Source: an uncultured Bacteroidales bacterium (GTDB lineage Bacteria; Bacteroidota; Bacteroidia; Bacteroidales; Paludibacteraceae). Taken from it: DNA of 64,000 nucleotides. Shown here piece after piece: positions 1 to 8,090 of this stretch. The translations under genes and the position numbers were made by a program. How positions within the stretch are numbered: the first letter of the stretch is position 1; each line of letters begins with the position of its first letter. The DNA lies in assembly GCA_937907165.1 (NCBI GenBank), contig CALCUH010000072.1, positions 1 through 64,000 of the forward strand, written 5' to 3'. The notes beneath the pieces are model-generated. The model did not search any database and was not told the DNA's origin. It worked only from the letters and a program-made list of their open reading frames with translations.

Positions 1-4
1 ATGA

Positions 5-36
5 GGGAGGGGGTGGGTTTTGAAAGACCCCCTCCC
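5..36 (-). other. GC-rich hairpin
   Basis: A perfect 10-bp inverted repeat (GGGAGGGGGT / ACCCCCTCCC) with a 12-base loop lies just after the last gene. No U-run follows it on the minus strand, so it is not a typical terminator. Its place downstream of the RNA polymerase gene, where terminase genes would be expected next, makes a cos/pac-type site possible. That role is inferred from position only. Confidence 0.45.
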
Positions 37-53
37 GGGGTCACGGATTTAGG

Positions 54-341
54 TCAAGAGGTGAACCTCAAGCCATTTTCGTTGAAATCATTCGGCGAAA
101 CTTTCTCATAAATGTTGAGAAAATCGTATTTTATGATTTCATCGATAGCTCTTTCTTTCTCTTCTTCGTTTTCTTCATCAGTAAGCTGCGAAGAAGTTCT
201 CGCAATTCGAGCTAAATAGCTGTCAGAACCGTAACCTTTTGCATTGTCCCAACTTTTCCACTCTTTGAATCTTGTGAACGGCGAAAAAGGGTTATCAAAA
301 GTTGTAAGAGCCACAGGTGTTATCGAAACAGTTTCGCTCAT
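54..341 (-). CDS. Conserved small phage protein, terminase-proximal type
   Basis: A 95-residue acidic soluble protein with an N-terminal segment FDNPFSPFTRFKEW and a later YLARIART. I know this pattern from small Firmicutes phage proteins usually encoded near the terminase genes; their function is unknown. A GAGGTG ribosome binding site precedes the ATG, and the gene starts 11 bases after the RNA polymerase stop, so the two are probably co-transcribed. If the usual synteny holds, terminase genes come next, beyond position 1. Confidence 0.75.
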   Translation of the reverse strand: MSETVSITPVALTTFDNPFSPFTRFKEWKSWDNAKGYGSDSYLARIARTSSQLTDEENEEEKERAIDEIIKYDFLNIYEKVSPNDFNENGLRFTS

Positions 342-352
342 TTCAGTTCACC

Positions 353-3247
353 TCAATTCTTAAGATAACGATTTACAGTTGAAGTCGAAACTCCGCAAGC
401 TTTTGCAATGTCGTCAATTGTATAACCGGAAGCTTTCATTGCTTCAATCTTGTTTTGTTTCGCTTGAGAGAGTGTTGTCGTCTCTCTCGGAGTTGCTCTT
501 TCGCGAAGTTTATCGATATCAGTCGCTTTTAGGATGTCATATAGCTGATTCTCAGAGATTGCGCCTGCTTGAATCGCTTCCCACTCTTTATCAGAGATTT
601 CAACAGCGTGTCTCTGTGCCCCTACTTTCTGTCTAGCAGCTGTAAGGGCTTGCTGGGCGGCTTTCTTCTTTTCCTTAGAGGTCATGTCAGGATTATCCTG
701 CCGTTTTGCTTCCATTGTAGCATTTGCCATTATCTGAGCGGCACGTTCTCTAGGAGCATTAGCTTTCGCAATAGAGAGCTGTTGCAGGAGGTGGTTTCTC
801 TCTTCTGAGTACGTATCTTTTGCATCTTTGCTGTATTTGATACGCCCGGTATTGACCATCTCTATACGTGCCTTATTAGCCAGGTCTTTCATGTGGTTGG
901 CATACCCCGCATAAAGTATCTCCATAGCAGTATTAGCATCTGAGATAAGGGTGCGGGCATCGGTAGTCTCAGCCATCTTGGTACTATCCTGCATTCTGGT
1001 TTTGGTCTTACCATTCTTATCAGTATACGTTTCAACTACTTCCTTATACACAAGAGCACCATCAGGTTTTGTCGGATCATACCACTCATTAGCTTTTCCA
1101 GTCTTAGGATTAAACGGAAGATTTACCTTGGGAGATCCTTGTCTCTTAAGAACTTCCTGTGGAGACGACGCTCTGGAGATGAGAGTTCCAGCACCTTCCT
1201 TGTACTTACCGGTATTTTCGTCGATATGGCCTTGGTAACGCTGCTTGAGTTCTGCTATACCATTGTCTTTTTCAGACTGCTTGTAATCGAGACCATGCTT
1301 AGCAGCGTCGATAACCACCATGGAGTGCTTAGTAGCTCTTATAAGTTCCGATTCAGGAGCACCTCTTAATGTCATATCGGTGATAAGATTCGAAATCTTA
1401 CCCATCTCCATCTGAGTACTGTCAGAACCAGTATTCGGATTCTTCATGGGCTTGAATTCAATACCATTGCGGTAATAATGTTCGTTACCCTTAGCATCGG
1501 TCACGATCTTATCGAACCTATACATTTTGTTGTCAAACTTCTCGAGCTCTTCGCTGATGGGTTTAGAATTTATCTTGATCTTGCTGCCTTCGGAATTACA
1601 CGGTATAACGAGAACGGTGTCACCATCGAAGTCTGCTCCGGAAAGTTTTTCAGCCGTTCTCTTACTGATACCAACAGCATCAGCAGCAGAAGCTGTCAAA
1701 ACGCTCTTGCCTTCCTTATTCTTGTTGTTGACTTTAAGAATCGGTATCTGATAAATACCCTCATGTGGGAATCGAACAAGAGCAACGGTTTCGCCATCGT
1801 GAAACTGAGGCGCAAACACTTCGTCGTCTTTGATAGTGGTAAGAGGCAGAATTACTTGATACTTCTGTCTCGGCAAAGAAGCAGCTTTGAGATGAACGGC
1901 TGCCGAATCACAGTCATTTGCAAATGTCTCAAGCATGACTTTCTTAAGAGTCGGATTTGTCAAGCTCTTAATTTCGGCGAATTCAGAATCTTTATCAGCC
2001 ATGGACAAACCGAGCTGACGTTCTGCAAGCTTAAGAGACTGCTTAGACAAGAACTGCGATGGTAACTCTTTACTCCATTCGCCCCAGTCGCCCTCTTCTC
2101 TTGTCTTATTAATTAGGGACAGGGACTGCTTCTTTCCGGTAATAGGATCTTCGAACTTACCATCAGGATCGTCATAGTAATGTTGTCCGCCATGCTCTTT
2201 AACAAGCGCTCCGAACGGGTTATCCGGGTCACTCTTGATAGGCTTAAGAACAGACGACTCTTTTCCGCCCTTAATCGGCACGGACTTCTTTTTGTTAGTG
2301 TTAAAGATGACGTCGACACCATCAGGGAAGTCTTTCGGATCGCCGTAAACAGCCATTCCCTTAATGTAGTGTGTACCATCGACCAGAATTCGAACCTGCG
2401 CATAGCTCGAATTACCGAGTGAGAGATCCTCAACTCCAGGTCTAATCTCTACAACACCATCCTTATCAACGCCGCCCTCTTCAGCGAATCTTACTTTAAG
2501 ACGCTTGCTATCCATGGACTCAGGATATTCGAAAGCTTTCTTAAACGTATCGCCGCCATCATAGCTAATATAGTCGCCGACAGAATTGATATTACTGCTG
2601 TCATAGACTTCTTTGTACTCTGTATTTTTCGGACAAAGTACCATGGTGATTGTCTGTCTTCCAGGATTTGTTACCTGCGCCACACCTCTTGTGTAAACCG
2701 GATAACCTTCGGCTTCGAGGATGGCGAGAGCTTGACCGAATTTCTCACGAGATACTCCGAGCTCTCTTTCGACACCTTCACCAACGTCAAGCATGCCTTT
2801 CTTCTCAATCTGCTGCTTAAGAAGATCAGCAGTAGCTCGAGCCGCGTTCATTCGCTTCTCACTGTTTTCGTTCAGAAGTGATCTTACGGACGAATCGTTC
2901 TGGTAGCCCATGATCCGAGCAATTTCGTTGAGTGACTTACCATCAGCTTTAAGGGATTTCGCTCTTGCTACTTCGAGCGTGCGTCTCTCTGCTTTAGCGA
3001 TGGATTTATATGCTCTCAGCTGTGTCGTAGTAAGTCCAAGTTCGTCCGATATCTCTTTTTCGGTTTTACCTTCCTTATGGAGTTGTTCAACTCTACTCAG
3101 GAAGTCGCCGGAATGCTGATACGGATTTTCACCTGAACCCCATGGATAACGTCCACTACGCTTTTTAACACCGTAATGAGATACATCATCAGGTTTTTCC
3201 GGCTCTTGGAAAGAAAGATTCCGTATCTCGTCGGCTACCTTGTTCAT
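353..3247 (-). CDS. Single-subunit DFDGD-type RNA polymerase (YonO/QDE-1-like)
   Basis: This 964-residue protein carries the metal-binding motif of two-barrel RNA polymerases: SGADFDGDTVLVIP, Asp539, Asp541 and Asp543. The preceding VALVRFPHEG (488-497) fits the start of the same double-psi beta-barrel. A candidate first barrel at 290-325 has lysines at 296 and 319-321, the spacing expected for the paired lysines of QDE-1. Helix-turn-helix segments lie near 60-85, 103-125 and 935-962, which could provide DNA or promoter recognition. YonO of phage SPbeta is the known precedent for a phage enzyme of this class. The start has a strong AAAGGAGG site. It follows two nuclease genes by 3 bases. Activity and promoter choice are inferred. 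Confidence 0.75.
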   Translation of the reverse strand: MNKVADEIRNLSFQEPEKPDDVSHYGVKKRSGRYPWGSGENPYQHSGDFLSRVEQLHKEGKTEKEISDELGLTTTQLRAYKSIAKAERRTLEVARAKSLKADGKSLNEIARIMGYQNDSSVRSLLNENSEKRMNAARATADLLKQQIEKKGMLDVGEGVERELGVSREKFGQALAILEAEGYPVYTRGVAQVTNPGRQTITMVLCPKNTEYKEVYDSSNINSVGDYISYDGGDTFKKAFEYPESMDSKRLKVRFAEEGGVDKDGVVEIRPGVEDLSLGNSSYAQVRILVDGTHYIKGMAVYGDPKDFPDGVDVIFNTNKKKSVPIKGGKESSVLKPIKSDPDNPFGALVKEHGGQHYYDDPDGKFEDPITGKKQSLSLINKTREEGDWGEWSKELPSQFLSKQSLKLAERQLGLSMADKDSEFAEIKSLTNPTLKKVMLETFANDCDSAAVHLKAASLPRQKYQVILPLTTIKDDEVFAPQFHDGETVALVRFPHEGIYQIPILKVNNKNKEGKSVLTASAADAVGISKRTAEKLSGADFDGDTVLVIPCNSEGSKIKINSKPISEELEKFDNKMYRFDKIVTDAKGNEHYYRNGIEFKPMKNPNTGSDSTQMEMGKISNLITDMTLRGAPESELIRATKHSMVVIDAAKHGLDYKQSEKDNGIAELKQRYQGHIDENTGKYKEGAGTLISRASSPQEVLKRQGSPKVNLPFNPKTGKANEWYDPTKPDGALVYKEVVETYTDKNGKTKTRMQDSTKMAETTDARTLISDANTAMEILYAGYANHMKDLANKARIEMVNTGRIKYSKDAKDTYSEERNHLLQQLSIAKANAPRERAAQIMANATMEAKRQDNPDMTSKEKKKAAQQALTAARQKVGAQRHAVEISDKEWEAIQAGAISENQLYDILKATDIDKLRERATPRETTTLSQAKQNKIEAMKASGYTIDDIAKACGVSTSTVNRYLKN

Positions 3248-3250
3248 GGA

Positions 3251-3934
3251 TTACTCCTCCTTTGCTTTCTGTTTTTCGGAAAGTTTGGTAATGTTAATAA
3301 TACAACTCATGATGTCTTCAATCTCGTCCGGCTCAGGTTCACAAGTGATAATTTCTCCGGACTGATAGATTCGAAGTTCGGTATGGACGTCTCTGGGCTT
3401 AATGCGGTATTCAAGAAAGAACAGTGCAGCATACGACATAAGCTGATCCATACTTGCTGGATGTGCTCCAGACTTGTAATCGTGGATTCGGAGGTTGTTG
3501 TCTCGGAAAGCGATGGTGTCAGCAGTTCCGAATATGCAGTCAGAATAGTAAAGAGGTTGTTCAACAGTCATGTGATACAGTATACCATCGTTGATATACA
3601 GTCTCGCGGTTTCAAATACCTCTTTCGGAAGTCTGCCTATCCGTCGAAGCAGTGTCATACCATAAGCAGCTGTCTTAGAAGTCTCGTCTCCGCAGCGATA
3701 CTTGGTGTAAATGTAATTCTCAACACCGGTAACCAAGCCACGAAGATTTGTAACCTTATGGTTAAGCTCGATCTGGGATGCCACAAACTCATGGAGTTCT
3801 GTTCCGAGCGCTGACCGATACTGGTTCTTGATTCGATCGATGATCTTATCATCGTCATATCGCAACCAGGCATTCTGTGATGGTGAGAACAGAGCGTGCT
3901 GCCCTCTAAGGTCTAAATGCTTGTTGAAGATCAT
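3251..3934 (-). CDS. PD-(D/E)XK nuclease, Cas4/RecB-like
   Basis: A 227-residue protein with the RecB/Cas4-type order: GTELHEFVASQ (early Glu/His helix), GTADTIAF (Asp), IHDYKSG (Asp-X-Lys), then QLMSYAALFFLEY (QxxxY helix). I chose ATG 3934 because AGGAGG lies seven bases upstream; a longer frame exists but overlaps the upstream gene without a ribosome site. It overlaps the VRR-NUC gene by 29 bases. It probably acts in phage DNA processing or recombination; no iron-sulphur cysteine set is evident. Confidence 0.75.
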   Translation of the reverse strand: MIFNKHLDLRGQHALFSPSQNAWLRYDDDKIIDRIKNQYRSALGTELHEFVASQIELNHKVTNLRGLVTGVENYIYTKYRCGDETSKTAAYGMTLLRRIGRLPKEVFETARLYINDGILYHMTVEQPLYYSDCIFGTADTIAFRDNNLRIHDYKSGAHPASMDQLMSYAALFFLEYRIKPRDVHTELRIYQSGEIITCEPEPDEIEDIMSCIINITKLSEKQKAKEE

Positions 3935-4199
3935 GCAATACCTCCTCGATGTTTTCTGGACTGACAAAACGACTGAATGACATCTTATCATAGAAATCAA
4001 CCCAGTACTCTTGATTAGGTTGTTTATGAGCAGATCGCCATCGCTTGCATTCGAGAAGTGCCCACTTGTCACGCCATAAGACAAGTAGGTCCGGAATACC
4101 TTGATGTTGTTCCATCTTGAATACTTTACATCCCGGAAACATCTCGAATAGTCGTTTCTTCAATCCGTCCTGAAATCTTCCTTCAGGATTTCGTGCCAT
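3906..4199 (-). CDS. VRR-NUC domain nuclease
   Basis: A 97-residue protein matching the compact VRR-NUC fold of the PD-(D/E)XK superfamily: FQDGLKKRLFEMFPG, then GIPDLLVLW with the catalytic Asp, then WALLECKRW with Glu-X-Lys. Such proteins often sit in phage replication or recombination modules and may cut branched DNA. ATG 4199 is chosen because AAAGGAG precedes it. It is translationally coupled to the next nuclease. Confidence 0.8.
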   Translation of the reverse strand: MARNPEGRFQDGLKKRLFEMFPGCKVFKMEQHQGIPDLLVLWRDKWALLECKRWRSAHKQPNQEYWVDFYDKMSFSRFVSPENIEEVLHDLQQAFRP

Positions 4200-4231
4200 T
4201 GTCAATTCTCCTTTCGCGTCTTCCATCAACT

Positions 4232-4304
4232 GAAAAACGAAAAGAGAAAGAGAGGCAATCGAATGCCCAAATCTTGTCGATTCTGAGCACATTCTTACCT
4301 CTCT
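4232..4304 (-). terminator. Possible intrinsic terminator
   Basis: On the minus strand AGAGAGG pairs with CCTCTCT around a smaller inner stem, followed by TTCTCTTTTCGTTTTT. The loop is long, so this is weaker than the terminators at 37-44 kb. It would separate the small genes above from the nuclease and polymerase genes. Confidence 0.45.
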
Positions 4305-4469
4305 CCTCATAAAAGCGGATGTTTTTTTCGCGTGAACTCAAAGTGAGCCCATGGTAAACTCAAAGTAGACTCCGGGCGAACCCGTGGCGAATATCTTTGA
4401 TGATTCACACTCGAAAGCGTACGTCCGCAAAACGCTACGACGACTAACAGTCACCATCAGCAACAGGGA

Positions 4470-4625
4470 TTACTTCTCAGTCGTCTGTTTCTTGCTCTCC
4501 TCACGAGTCTTCTTCGCACGGTATCTTCTCTCGTTTCTGTTTTCGAGAGGCTTGTGTGCTACTCCTCTCCACTCGCTCGGGTCTCTCTCGATTGCTCGGA
4601 GAATTGTTCTTCTCATGGACGCCAT
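4470..4625 (-). CDS. Small basic protein, unknown
   Basis: A 51-residue, very basic protein (MASMRRTILRAIERDPSEWR at the N-terminus, Lys/Arg-rich tail). GGAGGTGG precedes the chosen ATG, which lies just below the stop of the upstream gene. Nucleic-acid binding is plausible from charge only. Confidence 0.6.
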   Translation of the reverse strand: MASMRRTILRAIERDPSEWRGVAHKPLENRNERRYRAKKTREESKKQTTEK

Positions 4626-4626
4626 A

Positions 4627-4842
4627 TCATTTCCACCTCCTTCCAGAATCGAATACTGTCTCTCTCGTTCCGTTATATATGAACACCTGACCACTCTCGA
4701 GCCATAACTCAATACAGTAGTCAGTGTATTCCCATGCAGGTTGCCAATGCATGACAGATTTAGCAAGAAGTGAATACTTCTTTCTGAACTCAGCATAGGT
4801 CTTTTTGTATGATGGTTTCGGTTGTGGACCTCTTTTGCCCAT
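4627..4842 (-). CDS. Small phage protein, unknown
   Basis: A 71-residue protein starting MGKRGPQPKP, with several aromatic residues and AWEYTDYC. AAGGGGTG precedes the ATG. The GKRGP-type start is common in small DNA-binding phage proteins, but no domain is certain. It is the first gene below the iteron region. Confidence 0.6.
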   Translation of the reverse strand: MGKRGPQPKPSYKKTYAEFRKKYSLLAKSVMHWQPAWEYTDYCIELWLESGQVFIYNGTRETVFDSGRRWK

Positions 4843-4859
4843 AAAATCACCCCTTTATC

Positions 4860-5225
4860 TATTTTTTCTTTATGGGACACTTTTGGGACACTTCCCATTT
4901 TTTTCTTTATTCTTTTATATATTAAAATTTTAAAATATATCTTTTATAGAAACTAAAAGTGGGAAATGGCCCATAAACTTTTTCAACACCTCGAAAACAA
5001 CGTATTTACGTGCTTTTTCGCTATCTCGATTTTTCGATTTATGGGACACTTTTTGTTTTATGGGACACTTTTTTTGGGCATTTTTGTCCCATGAAAATTT
5101 CATAGTATAAAATTTATACATAGAAATGCCTCTGTGCCCACTTTCTGCCCACTTTTTTGGCCCATTTTTGTCCCATAAAATTCAACATTTTTGAGCGATT
5201 TTTGTCATTTCTATCACATTAGATA
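4860..5225. repeat. AT-rich iteron region, candidate replication origin
   Basis: There is no convincing gene here. Copies of TTTATGGGACACTTTT lie near 4869, 5038 and 5055, with a partial copy directly after the first. Inverted relatives (ATTTTTGTCCCATRAAAA) lie near 5079 and 5163, and looser GCCCA copies near 4970 and 5136-5162. A strongly AT-rich stretch at 4900-4950 resembles a DNA unwinding element. Iterons plus an unwinding element are typical of initiator-dependent origins. A 63-codon frame across it looks spurious. Confidence 0.5.
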
Positions 5226-5226
5226 G

Positions 5227-5398
5227 TTAAAAAACAACCTTTCCGGCATCCTCTAATCGAGCTCTTTCCCATGCCGGATAATCATATTCTGCTTCCAACC
5301 ACTCATTATAAGCCTTTTCTCGCTCCCCTATTTACAAGAGGTAAATCGGCCTTTGTCAGACTCAAAGCATAGGAACCATTAGTAATTTCTACGAGCAT
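5227..5398 (-). pseudogene. Small gene with single-base frameshift
   Basis: The frame opens after AGGAGG with MLVEITNGSYALSLTKADLP, then hits a stop. One base out of phase, coding-like sequence continues as EKAYNEWLEAEYDYPAW to a stop at 5227. Removing one base of the four-G run (complement of 5325-5328) joins both into one ~56-residue protein. It is either a sequencing indel, a recent mutation or a frameshift site; the homopolymer favours the first two. Confidence 0.65.
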
Positions 5399-5418
5399 TA
5401 CTTGATCCTCCTATATCA

Positions 5419-5784
5419 TCAGATATTCATAAAGGCGCAGGCACATTCTTTAGCTCTTCGAATAACATCTAACGGAGCATGACCCTCTAATTTAACCCAT
5501 GTATCGAGTAAATTAGTTGCGCATTTCAATTCGATATAAGCGTCGTACCAATAGCCGTATTTATCAACCAGCCGCTCTCGAACCATGGAAAGTGACAAAT
5601 TAACTTCGTCGTTGATACTCTTACCCTCGACGATTCCGCGCTCGTACATGCTTATTAAGGTAGATGATACGCCGATCAGTTCCCCAAGTTCCTCCTGACT
5701 CACATCGAGAGCCCTCCTCAAAGCCCTCATTTTATAATGATATTTCGGATCATGGGTCGATGTCCTGACCAATACTGCGTCCAT
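5419..5784 (-). CDS. XRE-family HTH protein
   Basis: A 121-residue protein with a Cro/CI-type helix-turn-helix at about 20-75 (MRALRRALDVSQEELGELIG, then SSTLISMYERG). The C-terminal half is helical with no known domain. ATG 5784 follows AAAAGGAG. It lies next to the candidate origin, so a role in replication or early transcription control is possible but unproven. Confidence 0.8.
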   Translation of the reverse strand: MDAVLVRTSTHDPKYHYKMRALRRALDVSQEELGELIGVSSTLISMYERGIVEGKSINDEVNLSLSMVRERLVDKYGYWYDAYIELKCATNLLDTWVKLEGHAPLDVIRRAKECACAFMNI

Positions 5785-5785
5785 A

Positions 5786-6130
5786 TTAAAACTCCTTTTC
5801 CATATTAATCGGAGTGCCATGAGTCCCTACCGAATCATCGCTACCAGTCGGTTTGAACGCTTCTCCGGGCATTGGATAACGCCATCTAAACATCAGATAG
5901 TTAGCGGCATCAATCAAATGCTCCGTATTGCCATCCTTCTTAAATGCATCGAGACACATCTCAGCAGTCTTAACCGCATCCACACGTCCTTCAGCAAAGT
6001 TTTTACGAGCGGGACCATACTTATAGTACGAAACCTCAACCCGATGCTTCATCTCATTCACAAACGCCTCACTGAATTCCGAAGAGAGCACAGAATCAAA
6101 GTTGTTTCGGTTATCATAACGCTTATCCAT
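5786..6130 (-). CDS. Conserved phage protein (NTEHLIDAANYLMF type)
   Basis: A 114-residue soluble protein containing NTEHLIDAANYLMFRW and a C-terminal TGSDDSVGTHGTPINMEKEF. This pairing is seen in many Firmicutes phage proteins of unknown function. AAGGAG precedes the ATG; it ends two bases before the HTH gene and overlaps the upstream gene by 8 bases. Confidence 0.7.
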   Translation of the reverse strand: MDKRYDNRNNFDSVLSSEFSEAFVNEMKHRVEVSYYKYGPARKNFAEGRVDAVKTAEMCLDAFKKDGNTEHLIDAANYLMFRWRYPMPGEAFKPTGSDDSVGTHGTPINMEKEF

Positions 6131-6479
6131 TGTTGTTTTCTCCTTCTTTTACGATTTTTGCCGCATGCAGACGATAATAACCATGGCGATACAAGCTTTC
6201 AGTGACCCGAACAATCTCGCAACCACAGATTTCAGGGCAAATCTTCTTCAAATTTATTACTGTATCACCCTCTGAATAGCCCTCTACCATGGCTGGATAG
6301 GTCTTTTTCACCTCAATTGGAGTGTATTTTCCTCTTTTTTCGACCGGCATCTTGACTTCCCACTCCTCAACCATTACTAAAGAGCCGACAGGAAAGCAAT
6401 CTTTATCGAATGCGAGGCGAATCGTCAGTCCTGGAACCGAATTTACCTCGGAAAGCACCATGGATTCTTGTTCGGTCAT
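6123..6479 (-). CDS. Unknown phage protein, beta-rich
   Basis: About 118 residues, rich in Val and charged residues, with two cysteines in CPEICGCE. ATG 6479 fits AGGGGTG better than an upstream GTG at 6488. No family recognised. Tightly packed between overlapping neighbours. Confidence 0.6.
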   Translation of the reverse strand: MTEQESMVLSEVNSVPGLTIRLAFDKDCFPVGSLVMVEEWEVKMPVEKRGKYTPIEVKKTYPAMVEGYSEGDTVINLKKICPEICGCEIVRVTESLYRHGYYRLHAAKIVKEGENNNG

Positions 6480-6484
6480 GCCGC

Positions 6485-6766
6485 TCACCCCTTAATTTGC
6501 TTGACTAAGTTACCATAGACATCGCTAGTACACAGAATATCTCTCAAAACATATTGCTTCTCTGCATCAGAGAGATTAATAGCACGATGCCTTTCGATCT
6601 TCAAGTCCTCCATGAGCTTCTCCTGTGCAGGAAACAGCCATCGCATATCATGAGCGTTGAGCAAACCTCTCTTTTTAAGTTTGTACGAGGGGTCATACTT
6701 AGCTGTAGCAGCCTGAATTCGAGCCATGAGATTCATAGCACGTCCTCTGATATCAATTTTACTCAT
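6485..6766 (-). CDS. Unknown helical phage protein
   Basis: A 93-residue charged helical protein (MSKIDIRGRAMNLMARIQAA). An AAAGGAG site supports ATG 6766; a GTG one codon earlier is possible. No known domain. Confidence 0.6.
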   Translation of the reverse strand: MSKIDIRGRAMNLMARIQAATAKYDPSYKLKKRGLLNAHDMRWLFPAQEKLMEDLKIERHRAINLSDAEKQYVLRDILCTSDVYGNLVKQIKG

Positions 6767-7016
6767 CACCTATACTCCTTTCGTCTTTCGTTTCTTCAAA
6801 TTCTATCAAATCCCTCCGAAAACACCCGTTACAATGATGTTTTCTTACTGAAGGACAACGGTAACACGGGTTCTTCTTACGATTCTTCTTGATTCTTCTC
6901 ATCTGGAACATCCTTTTTATCCGTTTCTCAAACCATGTCCGCAAAAATAACGAGAAAACGAACAGTAAAATCGGCAACCCAATGAGAAGCAGATCGATCA
7001 ATGGACTTTTAAACAT
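6759..7016 (-). CDS. Small membrane protein with zinc-ribbon tail
   Basis: 85 residues: a hydrophobic segment at about 5-27 (LLLIGLPILLFVFSLFL), a basic stretch, then CYRCPSVRKHHCNGC, a likely zinc site. The basic segment after the helix predicts a cytoplasmic C-terminus. Function unknown. Confidence 0.65.
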   Translation of the reverse strand: MFKSPLIDLLLIGLPILLFVFSLFLRTWFEKRIKRMFQMRRIKKNRKKNPCYRCPSVRKHHCNGCFRRDLIEFEETKDERSIGDE

Positions 7017-7191
7017 CTTTAGTCACCTCTTTAGCTTCGGAATTAGCTGTTTTCGCGCCGTAAATCGAGTTCAAAGCATACTTTAACATATCCTTATCTC
7101 CTTTTCCGCTTTCTAGCGCCTCTGCTGTCTCCGTATCACCATTATCCCGCAACATAGCGATAATGAAGTTGAGATGATTAGCCTTACTCAT
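7009..7191 (-). CDS. Small helical protein, unknown
   Basis: 60 residues from ATG 7191 after AAAAAGGAG (MSKANHLNFIIAMLRDNGDT). The longer upstream frame lacks a ribosome site. It resembles small phage proteins of unknown role. Confidence 0.6.
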   Translation of the reverse strand: MSKANHLNFIIAMLRDNGDTETAEALESGKGDKDMLKYALNSIYGAKTANSEAKEVTKDV

Positions 7192-7400
7192 ATGGGTTCT
7201 CCTTTTTGCTCGTTGTTGTACGGTACGAACCTTAAAGGACACCAGAACTCTTTGCAACTGGTAACCGGATTTTTGCCATTACATTCAATACAATTTCCAC
7301 ATCCCGGAGCACCACCGTTTGATTCAGCTAGAAGACATACCGAACAAATGCAATTCTCGCATGTCTTATCCATCTGTTTTACCATTTTCACGTCTTTCAT
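7188..7400 (-). CDS. Cysteine-rich small protein
   Basis: 70 residues with about ten cysteines (CENCICSVCLL, CGNCIEC, CKEFWC), which indicates two structural metal sites. AAAGGAG is 9 bases before ATG 7400; an ATG at 7406 is an alternative. Several such zinc-binding microproteins are scattered in this module. Role unknown. Confidence 0.65.
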   Translation of the reverse strand: MKDVKMVKQMDKTCENCICSVCLLAESNGGAPGCGNCIECNGKNPVTSCKEFWCPLRFVPYNNEQKGEPI

Positions 7401-7418
7401 AAACATTTACTCCTTTCC

Positions 7419-7467
7419 GAAAAGAAAACATAAAGACCCTGATCCGCTTGTCCGCAGACCAGAGTCT
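7419..7467 (-). terminator. Intrinsic terminator
   Basis: On the minus strand AGACTCTG pairs with CAGGGTCT around an 18-base loop, followed by TTATGTTTTCTTTTC. It ends the transcript from the membrane protein gene above. Confidence 0.6.
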
Positions 7468-7485
7468 ATTCGAAATAAGGTCAAT

Positions 7486-8079
7486 TCACTTCGCCACAAC
7501 GGGGTCTTTAGGTCCTCCGACCTTTGCCTGTTTATAGTTGATTTCGTCGTTGTCGGTAAGCGTCTCCCACATATCCTCAGGGATCGTGATACTGACAAGC
7601 TCTTCGTCACCATGGATCTCAGTGCCGAGAGCGCGGTAAATCTTTTCTTCAATGGCTCTCTCAGCACCTATTCCATCATCTCGGTTTGATTCCTTCAATA
7701 TGTATTCACCAAAGTAAGGATTGTGGTCGTAATCGGTCGTGACCACTTTCCTCGTCTCGATCCATCGGTTAACGTCGTAGTCATACGTCCAGTAGGAATC
7801 GTCTTTTGTGTGAGTCTTACCGTCTTCGTCCGTCCAAATCTTTGTGTGAGGATGATAATGTGACTTGACGTTGTATGCATCACTTGGCTTTGATCTGTCA
7901 TCACTGTGATGCTTTACCATGAACTCCTCGATATGGACGATATACTCCCACTGAATCCGCTTGACGTCGAGGGTGTAGTCTTTAGGGATGAAAAGACATA
8001 TGACGAATACAACAAACGCTGCTCCAATCAAGACCATAATCCAGTAATCCTCGAGGAAATATTTGATGTCGTCTATCAT
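7486..8079 (-). CDS. Membrane-anchored phage protein
   Basis: 197 residues with one transmembrane segment at about 14-32 (YWIMVLIGAAFVVFVICLF), then a large soluble domain rich in Asp, His and Trp (WTDEDGKTHTKDDSYWTYDY). ATG 8079 follows GAGGAGTG. No family recognised. It starts a run of three membrane protein genes. Confidence 0.65.
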   Translation of the reverse strand: MIDDIKYFLEDYWIMVLIGAAFVVFVICLFIPKDYTLDVKRIQWEYIVHIEEFMVKHHSDDRSKPSDAYNVKSHYHPHTKIWTDEDGKTHTKDDSYWTYDYDVNRWIETRKVVTTDYDHNPYFGEYILKESNRDDGIGAERAIEEKIYRALGTEIHGDEELVSITIPEDMWETLTDNDEINYKQAKVGGPKDPVVAK

Positions 8080-8090
8080 ACCATCACTCC

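Noticed and set aside
1478..2065. A 195-codon plus-strand frame inside the RNA polymerase gene
   Set aside because: Antisense to conserved motifs including DFDGD, with no start signal or recognisable product.
4930..5121. A 63-codon minus-strand frame in the iteron region
   Set aside because: It is made largely of the repeated DNA motif and AT-rich sequence, with no ribosome site.
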